Origin: Endozoicomonas euniceicola
GTDB lineage: Bacteria; Pseudomonadota; Gammaproteobacteria; Pseudomonadales; Endozoicomonadaceae
Direction: 5' to 3'
Assembly: GCF_025562755.1 (NCBI RefSeq)
Contig: NZ_CP103300.1
Location: 1,705,001 to 1,769,000 of the forward strand
Length of the DNA stretch: 64,000 nt
The position numbers were made by a program, and so were the translations under genes. The notes under the pieces were generated by a model, which was not told the origin of the DNA, did no database searches, and saw only the letters and a program-made list of their open reading frames with translations. Positions 17,509 to 25,048 of this stretch are shown here, one piece after another. Within the stretch, counting starts at the first letter, position 1; every line of letters begins with the position of its first letter.

Positions 17509-19206
17509 TTAGTCTTCCATTTTGTATTGCCCTTTCAGGCTGTAAATCTGCTCCTGCCAGACTTTTTCGAAACGCTCGGCATTGGGGATCGGCGTTTTGA
17601 TCATTGCCCTGGCGTGTTCTTTCTGGGTATCAGAGCTGCTGGGCTTGGTCATGATATCCACGGCGTATTTCGAGAAGTCCCTGACCAGCACGTCAAAGAT
17701 TTCTTCAATTACCTCATCATCAATGCCACGGAGCTTCTTGCTTTCCAGAATCAGCTGGCCGTAAGCCACCAGGGTGAAGCACTCGCCCAGAGCCAGAAGG
17801 TATTCAATGTCTTTGGACTGGTGCTCATCCGGTGTCGCCTTGATCAGGAAGGCTTTAAAGGCGTTGATCTGCTCTTTAAAGACTTCAACGTTAGGCAGGT
17901 TGACGCTGTTGTAAGCGATGTTGTAGTCGTGGAACTGAATCTTGCTCAGCCCTTTGGTGGGGCCCTGGTTGAACAGGAAGTCATCGTTAGCGCTGTCATC
18001 GCGAACCGGAACTTCCGGGAATTCGCCGGGATTGAAGAAGTAGTTCTTCATAAACTTGATCACCAGCGCCATATTCACATGCACAGTGCCTTCCAGTTTT
18101 GGCAGCATGCGAATTTCGTGGGCGGCGATTTCGAAGAATGGCTCTTTCTCGAAACCTTTGGCGGCAATGACATCCCACAGGTGGTTGATCACGTCTTCAC
18201 CCTGGGAAGTGACCTTCATTTTTACCATTGGGTTGAACAGCAGGTAACGGCGGTCATTTTCGGAAGCAGAGCGCATGTAGTCGGTGGCTCGCTGGGCGAA
18301 CAGCTTCATGGCGCAAAGACGGGCATAAGCGTCAGTGAACAGTCGTTTAACATGGGGGAAGTCGGTGACGTACTGACTGTAGACGTTACGGGTGGCAGCG
18401 TGGTCAATAGCTTCGAAGAAAGCGTGCTCGCACAGGCCGATAGCACCAAAACCAAGGTTGAACTTGCAGACATTAATGGTGTTCAGCATGTTGTCCCAGG
18501 CTTTGGGGCCTTTTTCCATAATGTCGGCGTCGGTGATTGGGTAGTCGTTCAGAACGTATTCAGCCACATAGTTCTGTTCGTTGACGGTGTTTTTCACGCA
18601 CTCGTATTTAGGGTGTTTGGAATCCACGCCGAAGAAGACGTAATCGCCGGTATCGGACATTTTGCCAAACGTGGAAACCAGTGCCGCTTCGTTACCGTTA
18701 CCAATGTAATACTTGTCGCCGTCGGCAAGGTACTGACCTTCTCCCGCAGGCTTAAGCATCATATCTGAGGAGTAGATGTCTGCGCCGTGTTCTTTTTCGG
18801 ACAGGCCAAAGGCAAAGACATCACCGTTTTGCAGCAGCTCGGCGGTCTTGTGCTTAATCTGTTCGTTGCTGCCCAGCCACACCGGACCCAGACCGAGCAT
18901 GGACACCTGGAAGGTATACCAGTAAGTAATGCCGTAGAAGGCGCTGATTTCAGCAAACTGAGTGTTGCGGTAAGTGTCCCATCTTGAATCGTCGGCACCG
19001 TAGCCTGATGGGGTCATCAGGGTAGCCAGCACCTGGTTTTCTTTCATGAACTCAACGAATTCATAATTCCAGGTTTTATCGTGCCAGTCTTTCTTGATGC
19101 TTTTCAGACCTTTTTCTTCCATAAAGTCGATGACCTTCTGCATCAACTCACGGGTTTTCGGGTCTTTATACTCAATATTGTGTTTCTTGGGGTTAAACAG
19201 GATCAT
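17509..19206 (-). CDS. Acyl-CoA dehydrogenase
   Basis: 565 aa, first gene of the fad operon. It is an FAD flavoprotein that introduces the trans-2 double bond into acyl-CoA. GLSEKEHGADIYSSDMML corresponds to the (F)ALTEPxxGSD-type substrate and flavin loop, followed by GDKYYIGNGNEA. The C-terminal helical domain contains GFGAIGLCEHAFFEAIDHAATRNV and LPKLEGTVHVNMAL. The length is between standard (about 380) and FadE-like (about 815) enzymes and fits the subfamily with an extended C-terminus. ATG 19206 is preferred over TTG 19209 because GAGAGGTG lies just upstream. Confidence 0.9.
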   Translation of the reverse strand: MILFNPKKHNIEYKDPKTRELMQKVIDFMEEKGLKSIKKDWHDKTWNYEFVEFMKENQVLATLMTPSGYGADDSRWDTYRNTQFAEISAFYGITYWYTFQVSMLGLGPVWLGSNEQIKHKTAELLQNGDVFAFGLSEKEHGADIYSSDMMLKPAGEGQYLADGDKYYIGNGNEAALVSTFGKMSDTGDYVFFGVDSKHPKYECVKNTVNEQNYVAEYVLNDYPITDADIMEKGPKAWDNMLNTINVCKFNLGFGAIGLCEHAFFEAIDHAATRNVYSQYVTDFPHVKRLFTDAYARLCAMKLFAQRATDYMRSASENDRRYLLFNPMVKMKVTSQGEDVINHLWDVIAAKGFEKEPFFEIAAHEIRMLPKLEGTVHVNMALVIKFMKNYFFNPGEFPEVPVRDDSANDDFLFNQGPTKGLSKIQFHDYNIAYNSVNLPNVEVFKEQINAFKAFLIKATPDEHQSKDIEYLLALGECFTLVAYGQLILESKKLRGIDDEVIEEIFDVLVRDFSKYAVDIMTKPSSSDTQKEHARAMIKTPIPNAERFEKVWQEQIYSLKGQYKMED

Positions 19207-19306
19207 CAAGCACCTCTCATGGTCAAAACAGCCATAGTCAAAATTGGATGGAAATCAGCTCCACGCTTTTGACTCAATCGTTATTAATATTGGTCTGAGA
19301 ACTTAT

Positions 19307-19319
19307 TTTGCCTGGCAAA
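19307..19319. promoter_or_regulatory. Symmetric TTTGCC-T-GGCAAA, candidate operator of the fad operon
   Basis: A 13-bp dyad about 100 bp upstream of the acyl-CoA dehydrogenase start. It does not match the FadR or PsrA consensus as I know them, so the regulator is unknown. It is listed because it is the only compact dyad in the fad promoter region. Confidence 0.3.
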
Positions 19320-19357
19320 CAATAAACGACAACTTACAGATAGATCGTATAAATGAC

Positions 19358-19379
19358 CTGCCAGGAGGGCAACTGGCAG
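19358..19379. other. Hairpin in the divergent region between the fad operon and the tandem array
   Basis: CTGCCAG (19358-19364) pairs with CTGGCAG (19373-19379) around 8 nt. No other gene is visible in 19207-19545. The part from about 19420 is repeated upstream of array copy 9. Confidence 0.35.
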
Positions 19380-19545
19380 ACATATTACTCATGGATGGTG
19401 TGCAAAAATGTTGATTTGTGTCACGCCCTGAAGGGTTGGCAGATAAAGCCAAACGGTTGGCGGAACAGGTCAAGGTTGGTCGTTTTTTTGCGTCTCATGA
19501 ATTACTGACTAGAATTTAAGCTCTGCAAAATCAGAGTGGCCTGTC

Positions 19546-22149
19546 ATGAAGCAACATAAAAGTTTCAGTCAGTTTATATTCCATTGGCTGGCTGGTTTTT
19601 TTTGTCTCGTTTTTATCGGTTTTCTTTGCAATCCTGTTGCCCATGCCTTTATACAAACTCAATATGCACGGGGAGAACCCTCAATAAAAACGGTAGGAAC
19701 CTCCAGTAATCAAGAAGACAACAGCTACTTAATAAACTCGGGAAGTATTCTGGTTGAGTGGCTCACCACTGGAAAAAAGTCTCTTGATAATCAGGTTTTT
19801 CCCAATAACACTTATATACGACTTTGTTTCAAGCCTCGAAAAGAAGTCTCTTTCTACCGGAGTCAATCATCTGACCCGACCCATTTTACTTCATCCAATA
19901 ATGGCAGTTTAATTAACGAACCTTCTCAAGGTCACAATGTATCAGTGCTTTTAAAAATCCAGTCAGTTTCCGGGCGTGATGTTGTCCATTATGACCCGGG
20001 AAAGTGGCGTTTTAATTCCGACTGCGCATCTTTCACCAATAATGCCAAAACGACAGAGGATGAAGTCCCTGTACCCACTCAGGTTGTCATCACCACTGCG
20101 GATGACCTCCCCGTTAATTCCTCAAAAAACTTTTTAATGCCTTATGAAAAACCAACACAGAATAGTGGAAAAGCTGACGTATACGCGTCCGGCGGAGCTT
20201 TTGACGATGGCCCGGATGATAAAGACGATTTCTGGAAACGCCCCGGAGGCGGCTCAGAGCGGATGCTCTATGCATGGTCACTGGACAAGCTTTCTATTCT
20301 CCTGACCCAGATCGGGCTTCAGCCCTATAAAGAGCAAGAAAGGCGACCGGCCATTTACCTTGTTGTCTGGCACGATGGCTGGAGGAGTACCAATATAGCG
20401 ATACCTGTAGAGTTATGGAGGGTAATGGTAAAACGCAATCATCATCGGGACCCGAGGGTACTCAGGGCATTAGCACAAAACCCCGTTGATCCGACAGCGG
20501 CCTATTGGCAATGGGTAAAACAGAATCCTGATTTGAACAAGCTTTATGGGACCAATCCTACGTTAATCCTTGATCGTTTAAGTCTGCTCGCATTAATCCC
20601 GGGAAAGGCACCAGCCCCCATCCGCCAGCCAGGAGGGGAACAGGAGAGAAGCAGTGGGCAAAGTGGCGAGGCGCAAAAGACCCAACGGCAAACATCGCAC
20701 CAACCTGCTGCGGCATCAGACAAAAGCATAAATGACCATCATGGCAGAGGTGAAAAGGCTGATGATGGCGATGGTGATCATCCCCCATCACAGAATATTA
20801 AATGCGTGAATTGTGGCAAGCCAGTAGTGGAGTCTAAATCTTACTGTCAGGACTGTCTTGATCAGCAGGAAGCTGCTAAAAGCCCGGTTCAGGAGAAAGA
20901 TAATAAAGAACTGAATGAAGCACTGAAAGAAGCCACAATATTTGGTGACTTAGGTGCGTTCTCAAAAGCAGAGGAACTGATAAAAAAAGGAGCTACGCTG
21001 GAGCTTTCTTTCATAATGGAAAAGCTATCGAAATTTATCGGTCCTGAACCTGAAATGAGTATTTGGTCCACTCTAAAAAGTATGTTTTCTCAAATACTGG
21101 GTTACAAACCCGTAAAAGAGAGGCTCAAAGTTGAAACCATTAAGCCTTGGGTAGACCTGTGGATCAAATCACATTTTATAGATATTGAGTCTGAAAAATG
21201 GAATCAGCTGATCTTGGCAGGACTAAAGGAGGAAGTTCAAGATACGAAAAAAAATGATTCATATATGAACTTACACACTTGGATTAAATGGTTATCAAAA
21301 GAAATCTCAAAGACTTATTTTAATGACGAATTTACGAACGCTCTAAAGGAAAGAAAATACTGGATCGCTAAATTTTTCAAATTCCAGAAAGCCGAAGCTG
21401 ATCAAACATCTGTTAATGCCGAGCTGGCAAAAGCCGTGACTTATAAGGATGTAGAGAGAGTTATAAATTTGATGGAGCTTACAGAAACAGAGTATGAGCC
21501 CGCTATCAGATTACTACTTGAAAATTGGTATCCTTATTGTAGATATGACTTGCTAACAAAGTTAATTAAGCGAGCTCGTCCTGAAGTTTTGGTGGCTGAG
21601 TTGAATCACGCATTTTCAACTAATGATGACCGAGGAGTTATAGACATGATGATTCAATTGGGTGGCGATACCATTACCTCATTGATCACCGTAGAGCTCA
21701 TGCATAGAAGCACATACTCCTACACTGATTATCTCTACAAACTGAAAGATGGTGCTTTACTCTCTCAGGGTATCGCTGATGCGGGGCTTCAACACGCTAT
21801 TTCGGAAGGAGACCCCACGAGTGCTAAAAAATGGATAAACCTCGGCGCTTCCGCTGACGTTAATCAGATGACTAAAGGGCTTGAAGTGTCAACCGGAAAA
21901 GGTAAGTTTTATTATGTCGAGGATTGGGTGGAGCTTGGAGCTGAACTTAGTCAGGAAATTATCAATAAAGGGCTTAAAGTGGCAGCCGAAAAAGGTGATT
22001 TTGATTATGCCAAAAAATGGGTGGAGCGTGGAGCTAAACTCAGCCAGGAAATTATCGATAAAGGAGTTGATGGAGCCATCAATCGTAATAAGTTGGAGAC
22101 TGCCGATAAGTGGAAGAAACTGAAACCCAGTTCTGAGCAGAGCCAATAA
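19546..22149 (+). CDS. Tandem exported ankyrin-like repeat protein, copy 1
   Basis: 867 aa. Signal peptide 1-34 ends at AHA before FIQTQY. The conserved N-terminal domain (about 35-345) contains NVSVLLKIQSVSGRD, YLVVWHDGW and IPVELWRVMVKRNHH. A Ser/Gln/Asp-rich linker (about 355-415) leads to a C4 motif (Cys420, 423, 434, 437; KCVNCGK...YCQDC). From about 450 the protein is helical. From about 742 to the end it has four roughly 31-residue units of the pattern GL..A...GD...AKKW..LGA.LSQE. These resemble divergent ankyrin repeats by eye. Linker type B. Its upstream region differs from most other copies: there is no araC fossil and the distal hairpin arm is missing. Function unknown; secreted or surface exposed. 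Confidence 0.85.
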   Translation: MKQHKSFSQFIFHWLAGFFCLVFIGFLCNPVAHAFIQTQYARGEPSIKTVGTSSNQEDNSYLINSGSILVEWLTTGKKSLDNQVFPNNTYIRLCFKPRKEVSFYRSQSSDPTHFTSSNNGSLINEPSQGHNVSVLLKIQSVSGRDVVHYDPGKWRFNSDCASFTNNAKTTEDEVPVPTQVVITTADDLPVNSSKNFLMPYEKPTQNSGKADVYASGGAFDDGPDDKDDFWKRPGGGSERMLYAWSLDKLSILLTQIGLQPYKEQERRPAIYLVVWHDGWRSTNIAIPVELWRVMVKRNHHRDPRVLRALAQNPVDPTAAYWQWVKQNPDLNKLYGTNPTLILDRLSLLALIPGKAPAPIRQPGGEQERSSGQSGEAQKTQRQTSHQPAAASDKSINDHHGRGEKADDGDGDHPPSQNIKCVNCGKPVVESKSYCQDCLDQQEAAKSPVQEKDNKELNEALKEATIFGDLGAFSKAEELIKKGATLELSFIMEKLSKFIGPEPEMSIWSTLKSMFSQILGYKPVKERLKVETIKPWVDLWIKSHFIDIESEKWNQLILAGLKEEVQDTKKNDSYMNLHTWIKWLSKEISKTYFNDEFTNALKERKYWIAKFFKFQKAEADQTSVNAELAKAVTYKDVERVINLMELTETEYEPAIRLLLENWYPYCRYDLLTKLIKRARPEVLVAELNHAFSTNDDRGVIDMMIQLGGDTITSLITVELMHRSTYSYTDYLYKLKDGALLSQGIADAGLQHAISEGDPTSAKKWINLGASADVNQMTKGLEVSTGKGKFYYVEDWVELGAELSQEIINKGLKVAAEKGDFDYAKKWVERGAKLSQEIIDKGVDGAINRNKLETADKWKKLKPSSEQSQ

Positions 22150-22167
22150 AATTACTTTCTGGAACAG

Positions 22168-22202
22168 GTTCCTTGAATGTTTCCCGGAAATACTCAAGGA
22201 AC
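22168..22202 (+). terminator. Conserved spacer hairpin (representative, between copies 1 and 2)
   Basis: GTTCCTTGA (22168-22176) and TCAAGGAAC (22194-22202) form a perfect 9-bp outer stem, enclosing the near-palindrome TTTCCCGGAAA. It lies about 20 bp after the stop codon. The same sequence occurs after copies 1-6, 9 and 10. The last spacer (after copy 11) has lost the left arm. Without a U-tract, its role as terminator or 3' stabiliser is inferred. Confidence 0.5.
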
Positions 22203-22210
22203 AGAATATG

Positions 22211-22230
22211 TTACTGTTGCTTTCTGCTCT
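22211..22230 (-). other. 20-bp fossil of the araC-type gene 3' end in the spacer (representative)
   Basis: TTACTGTTGCTTTCTGCTCT is identical to 51036-51055, where it encodes the last codons (SRKQQ and stop) of the AraC-type gene on the minus strand. It occurs in the spacers before copies 2, 3, 4, 5, 6, 7, 10 and 11, followed by promoter-like sequence instead of the rest of the araC gene. Confidence 0.85.
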
Positions 22231-22232
22231 AT

Positions 22233-22260
22233 TTGCATCTCATAAAATACTGACTAGACT
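22233..22260 (+). promoter_or_regulatory. Candidate array promoter (representative, before copy 2)
   Basis: TTGCAT (22233-22238) and TAGACT (22255-22260), 16 bp apart, are present with little change before most copies, directly upstream of the leader hairpin. The match to sigma70 is modest. The conservation is partly a by-product of recent duplication and so is not independent evidence. Confidence 0.3.
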
Positions 22261-22282
22261 CTGAGCTCTGCAAAATCAGAGT
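22258..22282 (+). promoter_or_regulatory. Leader hairpin overlapping the ribosome binding site (representative, before copy 2)
   Basis: ACTCTGA (22258-22264) can pair with TCAGAGT (22276-22282). A second CTCTG (22266-22270) can pair with CAGAG (22277-22281) instead. The shared 3' arm AGAGTGA is the only purine-rich stretch before the ATG at 22291, so folding would hide the probable ribosome binding site. Copies 8 and 9 keep the distal pairing with altered loops. Confidence 0.45.
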
Positions 22283-22290
22283 GACCCATC

Positions 22291-24906
22291 ATGAAGCAAC
22301 ATAAAAGTCTCAGTCAGTTTATATTCCATTGGCTGGCTGGTTTTTTTTGTCTCGTTTTTATCGGTTTTCTTTGCAATCCAGTTGCCCATGCCTTTATACA
22401 AACTCAATATACACGGGGAGAACCCTCAATAAAAAAGGTAGGAACCTCCAGTAATCCACAAAACGACAGCTACTTAATAAACCCGGGAAGCATTCTGGTT
22501 GAGTGGCTTACCACTGGACAAAAGTCTTCTGATAATCAGGCTCTTCCCGATAACACTCATATACGGCTTTGTTTCAAGTCTCGAAATGAAGTCCCTTTCT
22601 ACCGGAGTAAATCATCTGACCTGCCCCATTTTACTTCATCCAATAATGGCAGTTTAGATAACGAACCTTCTCAAGGTCACAATGTATCAGTGCTTTTAAA
22701 AATCCAGTCAGTTTCCGGGCGTGATGTTGTCCATTATGACCCGGGAAAGTGGCGCTTTAATTCCGACTGTGCATCTTTTACCAATAATACCAAAGCGACT
22801 GAGGATGAAGTCCCTGTACCCACTCAGGTTGTCATCACCACCGCGGATGACCTCCTCCCCATTAATTCCTCAAAAAACTATTTAATGCCTTATGAAAAAC
22901 CAAGACAGAATAGTGGGAAAGGTGACGTATACGCATCCGGCGGAGCTTTTGACGATGGCCCGGATGATAAAGACGATTTCTGGAAACGCCCCGGAGGCGG
23001 CTTAGAGCGAACGTTCTATGAATGGTCACTGGACAAGCTTTCTATTTTCCTGATCCTCACCGGGCTTCAGCCCAATAAAGAGCAAGAAAGGCGACCGGCC
23101 ATTTACCTTGTTGTCTGGCACGACGGCTGGAGAAGTACCGACATAGCCATACCTGTAGAGTTATGGAGGGTAATGGTAAAACGCAATCATCATCAGGACC
23201 CGAGGGTACTCAGGGCATTATCACAAAACCCAGTCGATCCCACAGCGGCCTATTGGCAGTGGCTAGAACAGAATCCTGATTTGAACAAGCTTTATGGAAC
23301 CAACCCCACATTAATCCTTGATCGTTTAAGTCTGCTCGCATTAATCCCGGGAAAGGCACCTGCCCCCGTCCGCCAGCCAGGAGGGGAACAGGGGAAAAGC
23401 AGTGGGCAAAGTGGCGGCACGCAAAACATCCACCAGCAAGCATCGCATCAACCGCCTGAGACACCAGACAATAACATTAATAAACATCATAACAGTGGTG
23501 AAAAGGGCGATGGAGATGGCGATCATCCCGGCCCGTCCCGGAATATCAAATGCGCACAGTGTGGCGTGAACCCACGAGTGGAACCTAAACTTTACTGTCA
23601 GGATTGTCTTGAACAACAGGAAGCTGCCAAAAGCCCGGTTCAGGAGAAAGATAATACAGAACTGAATGGAGCACTGAAAGAAGCCACAATATTTGGTGAC
23701 TTACATGCGTTCTCACAAGCAGAGAAACTGATAGAACAAGGCGCTACGCTGGAGCTTTCTTTCATAATGAAAAAGGTATCGGAATTTATCAATCCTAAAC
23801 CTGAGACGAGTATTTGGTCCACTCTAATAAGTATATTTTTTCATTATGAACCCGTGAAAGAGCGGAATAGCGTTAGAAACATTGAGCCTTGGGTAGACTT
23901 GTGGATAGAATCACATTTTATAGATATTGAGTCTGAAGAATGGAATAAACTGATATTGGCAGAACTAAAAGCGGAATACGAAATTCTGATTGAAAATAAT
24001 ACAGATACCCTCCCAAAAATTTGGCTTAAGTGGCTATCAAAAAAATCCTCACAGCTTTTTTTTGATGGCGAATTTGTGAAAGCTTTGAAGGAAAAAAAAT
24101 ACTGGTACGCAATGGTATTAAGAGGCCATGGAGCCAAAGTTAATCAAGAAGATATTGATGCTGAGCTGGAAAAAGCTGTGGCCGATAACGATGTAGAGAG
24201 AATTACAAATTTGCATAGTCTTGGAGACACAGAATATGGGCCAGCTATGACCCTGCTGCTCAAAGATTTGTGTTCCAAAGACAGTCCTTATTCTTATTCT
24301 ACTGTAGAAAGTTATTTTAGTAGAGGAGCTGTCGTCACCACCAAGGTCATGAAGTTCGCAATAAGTGAATTTACTCATCATAGAAAAATTTTGCTAGAAC
24401 AGTTAATTAAGCGAGCTGAGCCTAAAGTTTTGGTTGCAGGGTTGAATCACGCATTTTCAATTAATAAAACCGAAGCTATAGGGGCGCTGATTACATTGGG
24501 ACGCAGTACCATTACCTCCTTGATCACCGTAGAGCTCATGCAGAGCAACCAATATTCCTACTCTTATTATGCCAAAATACTAAAAAATATGAAAAAAGTT
24601 GACGCTCCACTCTCCAGGGGTATCGCTGAAGCGGGGCTTCAAGACGCTATTTTGAATGGAAACTCCGATAATGCCAAATTCTGGATATCGCGTGGTGCTT
24701 CTGCTGACGTTGATCAGCTCACTAAGGGGCTTAAGGCAGCAGCCGAAAATGGTGCATTTAGTTTTGTCAAAGAATGGGTGAGGCTTGGCGCTAAACTCAG
24801 CCAGGAAATTATTGATAAAGGGATTGATGCATCCATCAACCAGAATAATATTGAGGAATACAGGGAGTGGAAGGAACTGAAAACCAGTCCTGAGCAGAGC
24901 CAATAA
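22291..24906 (+). CDS. Tandem exported ankyrin-like repeat protein, copy 2
   Basis: 871 aa. Same signal peptide and N-terminal domain, but of the second head type shared with copies 3 and 4 (PQNDSYLIN, TTGQKSSDNQALPDNTHI). Linker type A: PETPDNNIN..., then the C4 motif CAQCGVNPRVEPKLYCQDC with 11 residues between the pairs. The helical half is of the FFHYEPVKERNSV type and contains KMEFAISEF-like and GLNHAFSINKTEAI segments. The last repeats read GLKAAAENGAFSFVKEW and end LKTSPEQSQ. The spacer on both sides is the standard 141-142 bp. Nearly identical at DNA level to copy 3 over the first kilobase, which points to recent duplication or gene conversion. Confidence 0.85.
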   Translation: MKQHKSLSQFIFHWLAGFFCLVFIGFLCNPVAHAFIQTQYTRGEPSIKKVGTSSNPQNDSYLINPGSILVEWLTTGQKSSDNQALPDNTHIRLCFKSRNEVPFYRSKSSDLPHFTSSNNGSLDNEPSQGHNVSVLLKIQSVSGRDVVHYDPGKWRFNSDCASFTNNTKATEDEVPVPTQVVITTADDLLPINSSKNYLMPYEKPRQNSGKGDVYASGGAFDDGPDDKDDFWKRPGGGLERTFYEWSLDKLSIFLILTGLQPNKEQERRPAIYLVVWHDGWRSTDIAIPVELWRVMVKRNHHQDPRVLRALSQNPVDPTAAYWQWLEQNPDLNKLYGTNPTLILDRLSLLALIPGKAPAPVRQPGGEQGKSSGQSGGTQNIHQQASHQPPETPDNNINKHHNSGEKGDGDGDHPGPSRNIKCAQCGVNPRVEPKLYCQDCLEQQEAAKSPVQEKDNTELNGALKEATIFGDLHAFSQAEKLIEQGATLELSFIMKKVSEFINPKPETSIWSTLISIFFHYEPVKERNSVRNIEPWVDLWIESHFIDIESEEWNKLILAELKAEYEILIENNTDTLPKIWLKWLSKKSSQLFFDGEFVKALKEKKYWYAMVLRGHGAKVNQEDIDAELEKAVADNDVERITNLHSLGDTEYGPAMTLLLKDLCSKDSPYSYSTVESYFSRGAVVTTKVMKFAISEFTHHRKILLEQLIKRAEPKVLVAGLNHAFSINKTEAIGALITLGRSTITSLITVELMQSNQYSYSYYAKILKNMKKVDAPLSRGIAEAGLQDAILNGNSDNAKFWISRGASADVDQLTKGLKAAAENGAFSFVKEWVRLGAKLSQEIIDKGIDASINQNNIEEYREWKELKTSPEQSQ

Positions 24907-25048
24907 AAATTACTTTCCGGAACAGGTTCCTTGAATGTTTCCCGGAAATACTCAAGGAACAGAAGATGTTACTGTTGCTTTCTGCTCTATTTGCATCTCA
25001 TAAAATACTGACTAGACTCTGAGCTCTGCAAAATCAGAGTGACCCATC

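Noticed and set aside
17410..18768. 452-aa plus-strand ORF
   Set aside because: It is antisense to the acyl-CoA dehydrogenase and starts inside the CoA-transferase leader.
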